Origin: Gemmatimonadota bacterium
Lineage (GTDB): Bacteria > Gemmatimonadota > Gemmatimonadetes > Longimicrobiales > Gaopeijiaceae
Assembly: GCA_013002885.1 (NCBI GenBank)
Contig: JABDLS010000060.1
Coordinates: forward strand, 62,001-126,000
DNA length: 64,000 nucleotides
Reading direction: 5' to 3'
Shown here piece after piece: positions 9,006 to 17,223 of the stretch. The notes beneath the pieces were generated by a model that had not been told where the DNA came from, did no database searches, and worked only from the letters and a program-made list of their open reading frames with translations. Both the position numbers and the translations under genes were made by a program. Position 1 is the stretch's first letter. The number at the start of each line of letters is the position of its first letter.

Positions 9006-10303
9006 TGGCGCCGTGGCGGTCGTCCGGTCGGCCCTGGCGGCTGCTCCTGCGGCTTGTCTGCGTCGTCGGCATGACCGGATGCGGAGGCGTCAGAGACGGC
9101 GTACCGGACGTCGTGGTGCGGGACTCGGCGGGCGTCGTGGTACAGGAGTTCACGGCTGATCTGCTCGACGGCGTGCCGTCCCTCCAGCTGCCGGTGGAGC
9201 CCGAGGTGCGGATCGGGGTGGTCCAGGGAGCCCCGGAGTATCAGTGGACTCGCCCCGTGGCCGGAACCAGGCTCTCCGACGGGAACTTCGCGGTGGTCGA
9301 GCAGAATCCTGCGGAAGTGAGGATCTTCGACCCCTCGGGCCGCTTCGTGACGCGGATGGGAAAAGACGGCGACGGGCCCGGCGAGTTCCGGTCACCCACG
9401 GAGATCGCCGCCCTTCCTGGCGACACGCTCCTGATATGGGACCGGCGCGCGCAGCGCTTGACGTGGTTCTCCCCGTCGGGGGTCCTGGAGCGGGAGCTGA
9501 CCGTGCGCGAGCCCGGAGGCATTCTCAGCCCCCGCCACGTCGCACTGTCTTCCCGCGGGGTCGTGGCCCTCGGATCGACCTCGTCAGTCGAAGATCTCGC
9601 CAACCAGGGCAAGATCCGGGACGCCTGGCAAATCGTGAGCGTCGGTCCGGAAGGTGAAGCCGGGCTTGTACTGGGCTCCGTTCCAGGCGCTGAACGCGAC
9701 ATCGCCGTCCAAGGCTCCGGCGCCGAGATCGTCTCCGTGAACGTCCGCGGGCGTTGGTGGTGGGGCGAGGGCTTCGCATGGGCCTCGACCAGGGGTGTGT
9801 GGACGGCTGACCGGTTGACCCTGGAAGCCCGACACTTCGATGCGGAGACGGGGCTGGACCGGATCATCCGCATCTCGGCTGAACACCGTCCCTTCACGCC
9901 CGCACTTATCGACTCGCTGCACCAGTTGGAGCTCGATCGAGCGGCGGATCCCGAGATGCGCGCGCTCTGGGAGGCGGACTTCGAGGGCCGGGAGTATCCC
10001 GAATCCGTTCCGCCCGTGGCCTCCGTTTTCGCCGATGCTGTTGGTCGAGCCTGGATCGGTCTCACCGACCCACCGCCGGAGCGCCTGCCGTCGGGCGAGC
10101 ACGTAGGTGTGCGGCGGTGGGCTGTTTTTCAGGAACAGGAAGGCGTGACCGAAGCAGGTACCGCGATGGAGTTCGTCGGGGTGCTCAGACTGCCGCCGCG
10201 TAGTCACCCGCTCTTTGCCGACGGGGAGGGCTTGCTCCTGGTGCGGAACGACGAGCAGTTCGACGTGGCCTACGTCGAGTGGTTCCCCTTCGTCGATCGG
10301 TAA
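9005..10303 (+). CDS. 6-bladed beta-propeller lipoprotein
   Basis: Exported protein of 432 aa with an N-terminal signal ending in a lipobox-like VVGMTGC. The body has propeller-blade text: EVRIFDPSGRFVTRMG and GDGPGEFRSPTEIAALPGD are typical of the 6-bladed NHL-like proteins abundant in Gemmatimonadota. It starts within the fumC stop codon, so it is coupled to fumC, although a role in the TCA cycle is not implied. Binding partner or substrate unknown. Confidence 0.7.
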   Translation: MAPWRSSGRPWRLLLRLVCVVGMTGCGGVRDGVPDVVVRDSAGVVVQEFTADLLDGVPSLQLPVEPEVRIGVVQGAPEYQWTRPVAGTRLSDGNFAVVEQNPAEVRIFDPSGRFVTRMGKDGDGPGEFRSPTEIAALPGDTLLIWDRRAQRLTWFSPSGVLERELTVREPGGILSPRHVALSSRGVVALGSTSSVEDLANQGKIRDAWQIVSVGPEGEAGLVLGSVPGAERDIAVQGSGAEIVSVNVRGRWWWGEGFAWASTRGVWTADRLTLEARHFDAETGLDRIIRISAEHRPFTPALIDSLHQLELDRAADPEMRALWEADFEGREYPESVPPVASVFADAVGRAWIGLTDPPPERLPSGEHVGVRRWAVFQEQEGVTEAGTAMEFVGVLRLPPRSHPLFADGEGLLLVRNDEQFDVAYVEWFPFVDR

Positions 10304-10310
10304 CGGGAAA

Positions 10311-10339
10311 CGGGCCGATCCCGGGAAGGGATCGGCCCG
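10311..10339. terminator. Bidirectional hairpin between convergent genes
   Basis: A perfect 12-bp stem, CGGGCCGATCCC (10311-10322) and its complement (10328-10339), with the loop GGGAA. It lies between the convergent genes ending at 10303 and 10375. No U-tract follows, so it is either a weak intrinsic terminator or a transcript-end stabiliser. Confidence 0.7.
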
Positions 10340-10374
10340 CGAGGCTCGAAGGGCCTCCGTGCTTCTCGGTTCGC

Positions 10375-11160
10375 CTAGAAGGGCAGCGCCAAAGGTGCCA
10401 GGCGCCTCTCCGCGGCCCGCTCCATGAATCGAGGGGTGTAGGCGCGGATGTGTCGACCGCCCGCGTAGACCTCGATCATGTGCAACTCCCAGGGCCGGAA
10501 CGTCTCCAGGTAGGCGAGCCCACCCAGAAGCGGCATCTCGTCGACGTAGACGACAGGCTCCACGACACGCCCGCGTACGACCAGGCACCGGTCACCCCGG
10601 TTCCCGTTGCAGGACGTCATGGGCGCGACCGCCCGATACTCGACGAACTCCAGCGCATCGCGGGCGGTGCTGGTAGCCAGGTCGTCACGCTCGAATGCGT
10701 AGACGCTGGTCGCCGCGGCGTTTCGTCGGGACCGGAACCGATCAGAGACCACCTTTAGCCCCTCCAGAAGAACGGGCTTCGCCTCGAGGTCGATGACGAT
10801 CAAGGCGTCGCCATTGGCGACGGTACCCTTCCACGAGCGGGTCTCGTAGCCGAGCTGTTCGATCTCCAGTTCCAGCGTACCCGGTGTCACATCTGGAATC
10901 CGGAAGCGTCCGTCGTCATCGGTGAGGGCGCCCCACTCCGTCTCGTGAAGGCCGACCCATGCTCCCACGAGGCCGGCACCGCTTTCGGCATCGACCACCT
11001 GACCGGTCACCTCGAACGAGATCTCTTCCTCTCCATGCTCCTGGCCGGAGAGCCCTGAAAACAGTAGGCCGATGGCGGCGATGGCCATGAGCAGGCCGAA
11101 CAGGGTGGAGCGAAGACCGCCGCTTCGCACCCCTCCTAGCGTGTTTCTCGTGTTGATCAT
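10375..11160 (-). CDS. CarboxypepD-regulatory-like protein with plug-like tail and no barrel
   Basis: A 261-residue exported protein. One hydrophobic N-terminal segment (LFGLLMAIAAIGLLFSGL) precedes a carboxypeptidase-regulatory-like beta-sandwich (GQVVDAESGAGLVGAWVGL to GTLELEIEQLGYETRS). The C-terminus resembles a TonB-receptor plug (VVYVDEMPLLGG, HMIEVYAGG) but stops before any beta-barrel. The ATG at 11160 is chosen for the GGGGGA five bases upstream; the frame is open to 11244. Similar barrel-less proteins are common in Gemmatimonadota. Their role is unclear. Confidence 0.65.
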   Translation of the reverse strand: MINTRNTLGGVRSGGLRSTLFGLLMAIAAIGLLFSGLSGQEHGEEEISFEVTGQVVDAESGAGLVGAWVGLHETEWGALTDDDGRFRIPDVTPGTLELEIEQLGYETRSWKGTVANGDALIVIDLEAKPVLLEGLKVVSDRFRSRRNAAATSVYAFERDDLATSTARDALEFVEYRAVAPMTSCNGNRGDRCLVVRGRVVEPVVYVDEMPLLGGLAYLETFRPWELHMIEVYAGGRHIRAYTPRFMERAAERRLAPLALPF

Positions 11161-11549
11161 TGTTTCCCCCGAAATCAGCGTCATCCCATCCCTGGAGAGC
11201 TCTGGTTGGAGCTCGTCCGGGCCCTTCCCAATGGCAACGCCCATGCCAGTGAGGACTCCCGGTCTCCCGGATCCTCATAGGCTCACCTTAGCGACTGCAG
11301 CACAAGATGTTACACCCGCGCGAGTACTTCTGACGGTCGTAGGACTCGGGTGGCCGAGTGTCCCTCGAAGGGGACGAAGGGGCGGTGTCGGTGAGGACGG
11401 CTTCTCCCAAAAAAAAGCGAGTGACGGCAGGTGCAAGCACCCACCGCCACTCTTGGCACGCCCCCCCAGGGCGTGTTGCCCACCCGTACTGGCGTGGGAC
11501 TTTGTGCCGGCTGGACGACTAGGTCGAACCGAACCGGCACGAAGTCTTT
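11161..11549. other. Structured intergenic region, no protein gene
   Basis: About 390 bp without a credible gene. Its right half (11419-11546) carries three stem-loops: 11419-11452, a 7-bp stem CACGCCC/GGGCGTG at 11457-11475, and a long stem at 11498-11546. The outer two behave as intrinsic terminators on opposite strands. A rightward transcript arising after 11161 and ending near 11551 would be noncoding. It matches none of the RNA families I can recall (tmRNA, RNase P, SRP, 6S). Confidence 0.5.
11409..11452 (-). terminator. Rho-independent terminator, leftward
   Basis: On the minus strand a 16-bp stem with three G-T wobbles (arms 11437-11452 and 11419-11434, two-base loop) is followed by GC and eight T residues (A run at 11409-11416 on the plus strand). 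It probably ends the transcript of the gene at 11550-11996, about 100 bases beyond its stop. Confidence 0.85.
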
Positions 11550-11551
11550 TT
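11498..11551 (+). terminator. Rho-independent terminator, rightward
   Basis: Arms 11498-11512 and 11532-11546 pair over 13 contiguous positions (one wobble), then a mismatch and a final pair. TTTTT follows at 11547-11551. No recognised protein gene lies upstream on this strand, so it may end a noncoding transcript. It could instead simply be a stem in the 3' region of the leftward gene. Confidence 0.6.
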
Positions 11552-11996
11552 ATGCAGTCTTACGCTCGAGATCAAGCTCGAAGACCATTTTCTCTTTTAC
11601 ATCTGCAATTGGCATGCCGCCATGCGGGATGACCCGGGTGACGTCACAATCAGCATAGAGAGGATAGGCCCAAGATCCAAATCTTACCACTTGAATCAAT
11701 TCAGGTTCGCTAGATGCGACCGTAATGTCGACCCTTTCGGTAATGGAACGCCAGACGCGATCCACCAGGCTCATCCGTTCGGAGACCGAATCGGCCCACA
11801 GCGCGAGGCGGATTCTCTTGCGTTCCTGGACCGACATCGGCCGCACAATGCGACGGTGGCCTCGGAACGTGTGGGAAAGAAGAAAGGCGACGGCCTCCTC
11901 TTCGGGCACCGGCTCGACGCCGTGGTCGTGAAACCCGGGCGTCTTCACCCGGCGGCTGTCACTGAGGTCGATATATCCGTCGGCTGCGATGCGCAT
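11550..11996 (-). CDS. Hypothetical protein, 148 aa
   Basis: Not recognised. The start is well supported: GGAGG lies six bases before the ATG. The product is soluble and without signal peptide, with MRIAADGYIDLSDSRRVKTPGF at the N-terminus, a basic central helix (SVQERKRIRLALW) and alternating beta-like segments near the end (VDITVASSEPELIQVVRFG). Base composition is visibly less GC-rich than neighbouring genes. It has its own strong terminator downstream. It stands alone between the structured intergenic region and endonuclease IV, which suggests an acquired or lineage-specific gene. Confidence 0.6.
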   Translation of the reverse strand: MRIAADGYIDLSDSRRVKTPGFHDHGVEPVPEEEAVAFLLSHTFRGHRRIVRPMSVQERKRIRLALWADSVSERMSLVDRVWRSITERVDITVASSEPELIQVVRFGSWAYPLYADCDVTRVIPHGGMPIADVKEKMVFELDLERKTA

Positions 11997-12225
11997 TCTG
12001 TTCCTCCACTCTGTCCGCCACTGCGGGGGGTCATAGCCTCGCTGCGGGACAGTTGGAAGAGCCGTGCCGCAAGATGGCGTACGAAGAGCGAGGCCGCGGA
12101 AGTAGGCATAAAACGTTTCTATACAGTCGCTTATGGGATCGTCGTGGCGTCACCCTGTGACGGGTCGTTCGTGATTCGCCGCGACAATCCTTCCGGTTCT
12201 GGCAAAGTTTACCCAGCTTCCCGCG

Positions 12226-13092
12226 ATGTCCGATCCAACGGATGAACTCGGTGCCCACGTCTCGGCGGCAGGGGGAGTGCATCGCGCTCCCGAGCGCGCC
12301 CGCGCCATCGAGTCGGTGGTCCTCCAACTGTTCACCAAGCAGCCGAGCCGGTGGGCCGAGCCCACGGTAGACGAGGCGATGGCCGGGGCATTCAAAGAGG
12401 AGCGTCAGAAGTACGCCATCCAGGTCGCCGGAGCGCACGACTCCTACCTCATCAATCTGTCGAGTCCCGACGCCTCACTCTGGCGGCGCTCCCAACGCTC
12501 CTTCGAAGCGGAGCTCCGGCGGTGCGCCGTGCTGGAGCTGGACTTCCTCGTCACCCACCCCGGGAATGCAACCGACGACGACCTGGAGGAAGGACTGAGC
12601 AGAAACGCCCGCGGTGTCGCCGAAGCACTCGCGCGGGTAGACGGGCCGACGAAGGTTCTTCTCGAGTTGACGGCGGGGCGTGGCACCACTGTGGGAGCCA
12701 GCTTCGAGAATCTTCGGGCCATCATCGACGAGATCCCGCTGCCGTCGAGGGATCGGGTCGGGGTCTGCGTGGACACATGCCACGCCTACAGCGCGGGGTA
12801 CGACCTGGTGGGGGGCTACGACGAGGTATGGGAGGACTTCGACCGCATCCTCGGCTTCGAGCGCCTGGGCCTCATCCACCTCAACGATTCCAAGCACCCC
12901 TTCGGCGCTCGGAAGGACCGACACGAGGGCATCGGCGAGGGAACGTTGGGACCAGAGCCCTTCCGTCGGATCATGAACGATGACCGTCTGGTGGAGGTGC
13001 CCAAGGTGCTGGAGACCCCGAAAGGCGATGACGTGGTCACCGCCGACCTGAGGAATCTGGGCATCCTTCGGTCCATGAGGGCCGAACGGTAG
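12226..13092 (+). CDS. nfo: Endonuclease IV (AP endonuclease)
   Basis: Cuts DNA 5' to abasic sites in base-excision repair; 288 aa, normal for the family. Metal-site signatures are intact: GVCVDTCHAYSAGYDL, LIHLNDSKHPFG, and DRHEGIGEGTLG near the C-terminus, with the N-terminal LGAHVSAAGGV. The preceding 229 bp (11997-12225) hold no gene and are relatively AT-rich, so they probably carry its promoter. The downstream gene is convergent. Confidence 0.95.
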   Translation: MSDPTDELGAHVSAAGGVHRAPERARAIESVVLQLFTKQPSRWAEPTVDEAMAGAFKEERQKYAIQVAGAHDSYLINLSSPDASLWRRSQRSFEAELRRCAVLELDFLVTHPGNATDDDLEEGLSRNARGVAEALARVDGPTKVLLELTAGRGTTVGASFENLRAIIDEIPLPSRDRVGVCVDTCHAYSAGYDLVGGYDEVWEDFDRILGFERLGLIHLNDSKHPFGARKDRHEGIGEGTLGPEPFRRIMNDDRLVEVPKVLETPKGDDVVTADLRNLGILRSMRAER

Positions 13093-13123
13093 GCCGGACC
13101 GGGTCGGCTAACTCCAGCGTTCC

Positions 13124-13981
13124 TCAGCCCCCCTCTTTGGCGAACATGTCGACGATGAGACCTCGCTCCGACGGGTCGGTGACGTGTCGCCCGTACCTCG
13201 AGCGGAAGAGGAGGGCGACGAGGAGCACCGCGCCGAAGCAGACGACCAGCACGGGGCCGGTGGTCACGTCGAGGGAGAAGGAGAGGGCCAGTCCCGTGAC
13301 GATGGCCACGGTGCCGGAGCCCCACGCGATGAGAAGAGCCTTGAAGAAGTACCTGGTATAGAAGAACGCGATGACGGCTGGGATCACCAGCACGCTGAAG
13401 ACCATGAGCACGCCGGCGATGTGGACCGATGACGTGATGATGACTCCGAAGGTGGCGTAGAAGACGAAGTCCCATGTCTTCAGCCGACTCACACGTTCCG
13501 GCGCGAAGGTGATGGCCAGCAGCGTCCGACGGAGGAGGTAGTGGAAGAGGCCGATCGCTCCGTAGGAGAGGGCGACCTTGGCCACGGTCGGCCATGTCAC
13601 CCAGATGAGCTGTCCCGTAAGTGTCTCTTGCAGGTGCTCGGTTCCTTCGGCGGAGAAACTCGACAAGAGGATGACCGCGGCCGACGCTACCACGAAGGTG
13701 ATTCCGATAAGCGCTTCCTGGGGCACCGGCGAGTCCTCGAGGCGCGTCACCGAGAAGATAAGAGCGCCAATGAGGGTGAAGGCGAAGGAGAAGACGTATC
13801 CCTCCATCGAGCCGTGGGCGGCACCGAGCATGAAGGCGACGGTGCTGCCCAGGGCCGCGATCTGCGCCAGAGCCAGGTCGACGAAGATGACTTCGCGCTC
13901 GATGACGTGCAGGCCGAAGTAGGCATGAGTGAAGAGAATGATCATGGCCGCCGCGAAGGGCGGCAGCACGAGCTCGATCAT
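13124..13981 (-). CDS. Metal ABC transporter permease, ZnuB/MntB type
   Basis: Inner-membrane permease of the ABC-3 family for zinc, manganese or iron; 285 aa with about eight hydrophobic helices. Family text includes VIEREVIFVDLALAQIAALG near the N-terminus and HIAGVLMVFSVLVIPAV in the second half. It overlaps the binding-protein gene by four bases and is the last gene of a leftward operon. No ATPase gene is adjacent. The C-terminus (SERGLIVDMFAKEGG) is extended a little beyond the last helix. The metal cannot be assigned from sequence. Confidence 0.88.
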   Translation of the reverse strand: MIELVLPPFAAAMIILFTHAYFGLHVIEREVIFVDLALAQIAALGSTVAFMLGAAHGSMEGYVFSFAFTLIGALIFSVTRLEDSPVPQEALIGITFVVASAAVILLSSFSAEGTEHLQETLTGQLIWVTWPTVAKVALSYGAIGLFHYLLRRTLLAITFAPERVSRLKTWDFVFYATFGVIITSSVHIAGVLMVFSVLVIPAVIAFFYTRYFFKALLIAWGSGTVAIVTGLALSFSLDVTTGPVLVVCFGAVLLVALLFRSRYGRHVTDPSERGLIVDMFAKEGG

Positions 13982-15039
13982 CGGCGGACGGCCGCCACGA
14001 GTTCGGACATCCAGAGGTCAACCAGATCGAAGTAGCTGTCGTTTCCGACACGAGGGTTGGTCTGCATGGGCACGATGACCGCCTGGGCGTCGCCCCGGTT
14101 GGCCACGTTCTCCACCCTGCCGGGGTCGAAGTAGTTCGCGGCGAGGACCACGGAGATCTCCTCGCTACGCATGAGGTTGATGAGGCGCGCCACGTGTCGT
14201 GGCGTCGGCGAAATACCTGGCTTCGACTCGACGTAGTCGGCGCACTCGACGCCGAATCGCTCCTCGAAGTACGACCAGTTCACGTGGTAACAGATGATGT
14301 TCTGGCCCCGCAAGGGCATGCCCTGCTGTAGCCAGCCGCCCAGGCTCTCCACCAGCGGTGTCCCTTCGAACTCGTTCGACTCCAGAAAGCCGAAGAGGGT
14401 GCCGTTGAGGGCGAGCCGCTCGAGGGTCGGTCCGTCCAGGAGCTCGACGAGTCTCGCCCCGAAGAGCCGCTCGTACGTCTCCGCCTGGTAGGCGGCGAGC
14501 CCCGCCTCGAAGTGAGCGCTCCGGTCGGGAGCCACACGCTTGAGTCCCGTGGTGATGTTGCGAGCGATCTGGAGGGCTCGGAGCGGATCGGTGTGGAGGT
14601 GGGGGTTCCCGTAGATGTGCACGTCCCCCTGGCTGCGGTCGGCGGCGGCCGGCACGTCGAGTAGTGTGATGCCGGTGTAGGCGGTTACGTAGCCTCGGGC
14701 TCCCTCCAGGACGTCGGAGTTGCCGGCCTTGTCGAGGAGGGCCGGTACCCAGAGCTCGAGGTCGAGGCCTGTGTTCACGAACATCTCGGCACGGCGTAGC
14801 TCGAGGGCATAGCTCGGCTTCGGCCGCACGAAGTGAGAGTCCTCGTTGGGGTCCGCGATGGAAACCACGTCCACTTCGGCCCCGCCGATGGCCCGGGTGA
14901 TGGAGGCGTAGACGGGGAGCGTGGTGACGACGCGAACAGGGGCGCGTACGATGACGTTCTCAGCGGCAGCCCGATCAGGGGCGACGTCAGTACCGTTCAG
15001 GGCCAGCGCTGAAAGCACGATGGTGGCGAAGATCTTCAT
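13978..15039 (-). CDS. Metal-binding periplasmic protein, ZnuA/TroA family
   Basis: Cluster A-I substrate-binding protein, 353 aa with an N-terminal signal (MKIFATIVLSALALNG). Expected metal ligands are present: His in DPNEDSHFVRPKPS, His in the NPHLHTDPL segment, a later His in YHVNWSYF and an Asp in the C-terminal lobe. No long His-rich loop is present here; it is found instead in the porin-like neighbour. It overlaps the permease start by four bases. Zinc or manganese is the most likely cargo. Confidence 0.88.
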   Translation of the reverse strand: MKIFATIVLSALALNGTDVAPDRAAAENVIVRAPVRVVTTLPVYASITRAIGGAEVDVVSIADPNEDSHFVRPKPSYALELRRAEMFVNTGLDLELWVPALLDKAGNSDVLEGARGYVTAYTGITLLDVPAAADRSQGDVHIYGNPHLHTDPLRALQIARNITTGLKRVAPDRSAHFEAGLAAYQAETYERLFGARLVELLDGPTLERLALNGTLFGFLESNEFEGTPLVESLGGWLQQGMPLRGQNIICYHVNWSYFEERFGVECADYVESKPGISPTPRHVARLINLMRSEEISVVLAANYFDPGRVENVANRGDAQAVIVPMQTNPRVGNDSYFDLVDLWMSELVAAVRR

Positions 15040-15105
15040 GATGTCCTTCCCGTGTGGGATGGTTCTGGGCTGCGCATGTTCGACAGCGAATCGGCGTTCG
15101 TCGGC

Positions 15106-16530
15106 TCAGTACGTGGCATGACGATGGGGTCCCATTCCGAAGGTCACCTGGAGGACGAACATCCCGGTTCTGGGCTCCTCTTCGAATGCGCTGAGTGTGT
15201 CGTATTCGGCTCGTATGCGGACGTACTCACTCTGCCACCATGTCAGCGTCGGCGAGAACAGCCATTGCGTCTCTTCGGGCTCGAGAGGGCTCTCCACCCT
15301 GTCGAAGCGGGCCCCGATGAGCCAGTCGGTGTTGAGCCGGAGCTCCGCCATGGTCCACAGGCCGCTGGCGTCTCCGGTGCCTGCCAACATCGGGTCCTCC
15401 TCGTTGGCGAGTCCATCGAGAAGCATGTAGCCACCGCGCAGAGTGAGTCCCGCGCGACGGGATCGCTCCGGTGGGATCCAGTTGAAGGCGGCTTCGACGC
15501 TGTACAGATTCCGTCCGAACGAGGCGTCCTCGTCTTTGAAATGGCCGTTCAACCAAGCGCCGCCCAACTCGAAGTCCACCGAGTTGCCGAGTTGCCAGAA
15601 AGCGTTCAGGTGGGTAAGGACGCTGGCGCTCGACGCCTCTCCGAAAAGGGCCTCGTTCTCGCTCCGCGTGACTTCGACCGTGGCTTCATACGTGCCCGCA
15701 CCGCCTCCGCCGAAAGGAGCCAGCCACGTTACCGACACACCGGATTGGGCCAGTGACTCTTCACCGAGGAAGGCGAGATGGGGTAGGGACCGGCTCTGGA
15801 AGGGCAGTGCGTGGGCATGCCAACGGTTCAGGTTGGTGAGTCGTTGGAAGAACTTGCCGAGTTTGAGGCCGAGGCCACCGGGGAGGCTGACCCACTCCAC
15901 GTAGCCCTCCTCGATCTCGAAGCCCTCTCCACCGTGACCCTCCGCCTCGCCTTCGTGGCCTCCCTCCTCGCCCTCCTCCTCGCCCTCGTGGCCATGCCCG
16001 TGGCCGCCGAGCTCTCCACCGAATGGCACCACCTCCGGGCCCACCCCGTGGCGCGAGATGAAGACAGCAGCCCGGGAGTACGGGTCCAGAGCCGACTGGA
16101 TCGACAACTCGAACTCACGCCAGAAGAAATTGTCGGCGTCGGTATCGTCGGGGTCGAGGTGCCCGAACACGTCGGCGTTGAGGCTGATCTCCGGGTTCAG
16201 GCCCTGGAGGGACCGTTGCCGACCGACGAACTGTTGATCCTCGGATACGTCGGATGCGGGGTTCGCTCCGCCTCCAGCCGCGGCCGCCGCCGCAGCGGCC
16301 GCGCGAAGGTCGGCCAACGCGTCACCGGCCTCCTCGTCGCGGCCTTCGGCTCGAAGACGTTCGACTTCACGGCTAAGACTGTCGACCAGGGCCGCGAGTC
16401 GTTCGACCTCGAGCCGGAGCGTATCGGTTGGGTCCTGGGCGGCTGCCCGGGACGGAGTGGCAAAGGCGATCGAAGTTGCAACGGCGAGCAACATCGCGGG
16501 GAGACCCGCACGACGAAGTCGGTAGTGCAT
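15106..16530 (-). CDS. Porin-like outer-membrane protein with His/Glu-rich metal loop
   Basis: A 474-residue exported protein. A signal peptide of about 32 residues is followed by a coiled coil (DTLRLEVERLAALVDSL), an Ala run, and a body of alternating strands typical of a beta-barrel. The chain ends MGPHRHATY. At about residues 172-200 lies a low-complexity loop of Gly, His and Glu (GGHGHGHEGEEEGEEGG), a probable metal-gathering surface. It is transcribed just before the metal-binding protein, so an outer-membrane channel for the same metal is the natural inference. The ATG at 16530 is chosen for the signal peptide; the frame is open further upstream. Confidence 0.7.
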   Translation of the reverse strand: MHYRLRRAGLPAMLLAVATSIAFATPSRAAAQDPTDTLRLEVERLAALVDSLSREVERLRAEGRDEEAGDALADLRAAAAAAAAAGGGANPASDVSEDQQFVGRQRSLQGLNPEISLNADVFGHLDPDDTDADNFFWREFELSIQSALDPYSRAAVFISRHGVGPEVVPFGGELGGHGHGHEGEEEGEEGGHEGEAEGHGGEGFEIEEGYVEWVSLPGGLGLKLGKFFQRLTNLNRWHAHALPFQSRSLPHLAFLGEESLAQSGVSVTWLAPFGGGGAGTYEATVEVTRSENEALFGEASSASVLTHLNAFWQLGNSVDFELGGAWLNGHFKDEDASFGRNLYSVEAAFNWIPPERSRRAGLTLRGGYMLLDGLANEEDPMLAGTGDASGLWTMAELRLNTDWLIGARFDRVESPLEPEETQWLFSPTLTWWQSEYVRIRAEYDTLSAFEEEPRTGMFVLQVTFGMGPHRHATY

Positions 16531-16622
16531 GATGGTGAGCGCTCCGGAAAAAGTCCCTGCAACTGACGAGTGGCCCGCGATGGATGCCGCGGGTGTGGCC
16601 CGAAGGGCCTGGATACGGCTCG

Positions 16623-16958
16623 TCAGCCCAGAGGTGGCGCTCGAGAACGCTTGTTCGAGGCCCAGGCGCGGGCCGAAGGGACATCCTCGGTGGAGGGTGC
16701 TGTGGAGGTGACACCGTCCGCGTGTTCCGGGTTGTCGACGGAACGACCTTCGAATGCGAAGTTCGCCCCGACCTGGGTGCAAACGGTGTGGTCGTGCCCG
16801 GACGGGCATTCACCTGGGTCGTGCTCGGCCTCGGCCACGGGGTGGCTGAATAGCGCACCCTGCTCGAGCACGGGGACCGCGACGCTCAGGGTGAGCATGA
16901 GCACCGAGATCACCGCCGCGATACCCATCCGGAACGGGTTGCGACGAGATCGATTCAT
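16623..16958 (-). CDS. Small exported protein with HDH-Cys motif
   Basis: An 111-residue protein with a membrane or signal segment (GIAAVISVLMLTLSVAVPVL) and an exported tail carrying CPSGHDHTVCTQV, which has two Cys and two His within 13 residues. Similar short His/Cys peptides precede metal transport or resistance genes. A metal-binding or sensing role is inferred from the motif and from its position at the head of the metal-uptake operon. The ATG at 16958 is preferred over an in-frame TTG at 16967. Confidence 0.55.
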   Translation of the reverse strand: MNRSRRNPFRMGIAAVISVLMLTLSVAVPVLEQGALFSHPVAEAEHDPGECPSGHDHTVCTQVGANFAFEGRSVDNPEHADGVTSTAPSTEDVPSARAWASNKRSRAPPLG

Positions 16959-16960
16959 GA

Positions 16961-16996
16961 TTGACAAGCCTAGTCTACCCCATCTCGGGGTGTCAA
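16961..16996 (-). promoter_or_regulatory. Inverted repeat TTGACA...TGTCAA at the metal-operon start
   Basis: TTGACA (16961-16966) and TGTCAA (16991-16996) form a perfect inverted repeat spaced by 24 bp, with a smaller CCCC/GGGG stem inside. On the minus strand the right arm is a consensus -35. The best -10 is TAGGCT 18 bp downstream, which would place the transcript start almost at the ATG at 16958. The repeat could be an operator for a metal-responsive repressor. Confidence 0.4.
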
Positions 16997-17093
16997 CGAA
17001 CCCAGGTATGCTGCCGCGCGGTGCGGCACCTGCTGCCCGGAGAACTGGTCATGATACCGATTTGCACCTATATTCGATCCCCGCACATCGAAG

Positions 17094-17110
17094 GGCTCAT
17101 TTATTGAGCC
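17094..17110. repeat. AT-centred palindrome GGCTCA-N5-TGAGCC
   Basis: Arms GGCTCA (17094-17099) and TGAGCC (17105-17110) flank TTTAT, within a locally AT-rich stretch. It has the shape of a Fur/Zur/MntR-class operator but matches no consensus I can state, so it is recorded as a candidate only. Confidence 0.35.
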
Positions 17111-17206
17111 AACAAATCGAAGCCGGGACTGACTCCCGGGCACGACGCTAGGCCCCCTCGAGGGGAAAGCGGCAGGGCCTGGGGAGGTTACCACAAGTTA
17201 CAGACC

Positions 17207-17223
17207 GGGCTTCAATAAAGCCC
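17207..17223. repeat. Palindrome GGGCTT-N5-AAGCCC
   Basis: Arms 17207-17212 and 17218-17223 flank CAATA. It is similar in layout to the palindrome at 17094-17110 (GGCT-type arm, five AT-rich bases, AGCC-type arm), so the two may be related sites. Confidence 0.35.

Noticed and set aside
11498-11546. tRNA or attachment-site remnant suggested by GGTCGAACC
   Set aside because: No acceptor, anticodon or D-arm pairing can be drawn. The segment is better explained as a terminator hairpin followed by TTTTT.
17187-17201. GTTAC pair as a third Pho box
   Set aside because: The two words are 10 bp apart (17187 and 17197), not 11, there is no third unit, and no -10 lies 15 bp on. The flanking genes are not phosphate genes.
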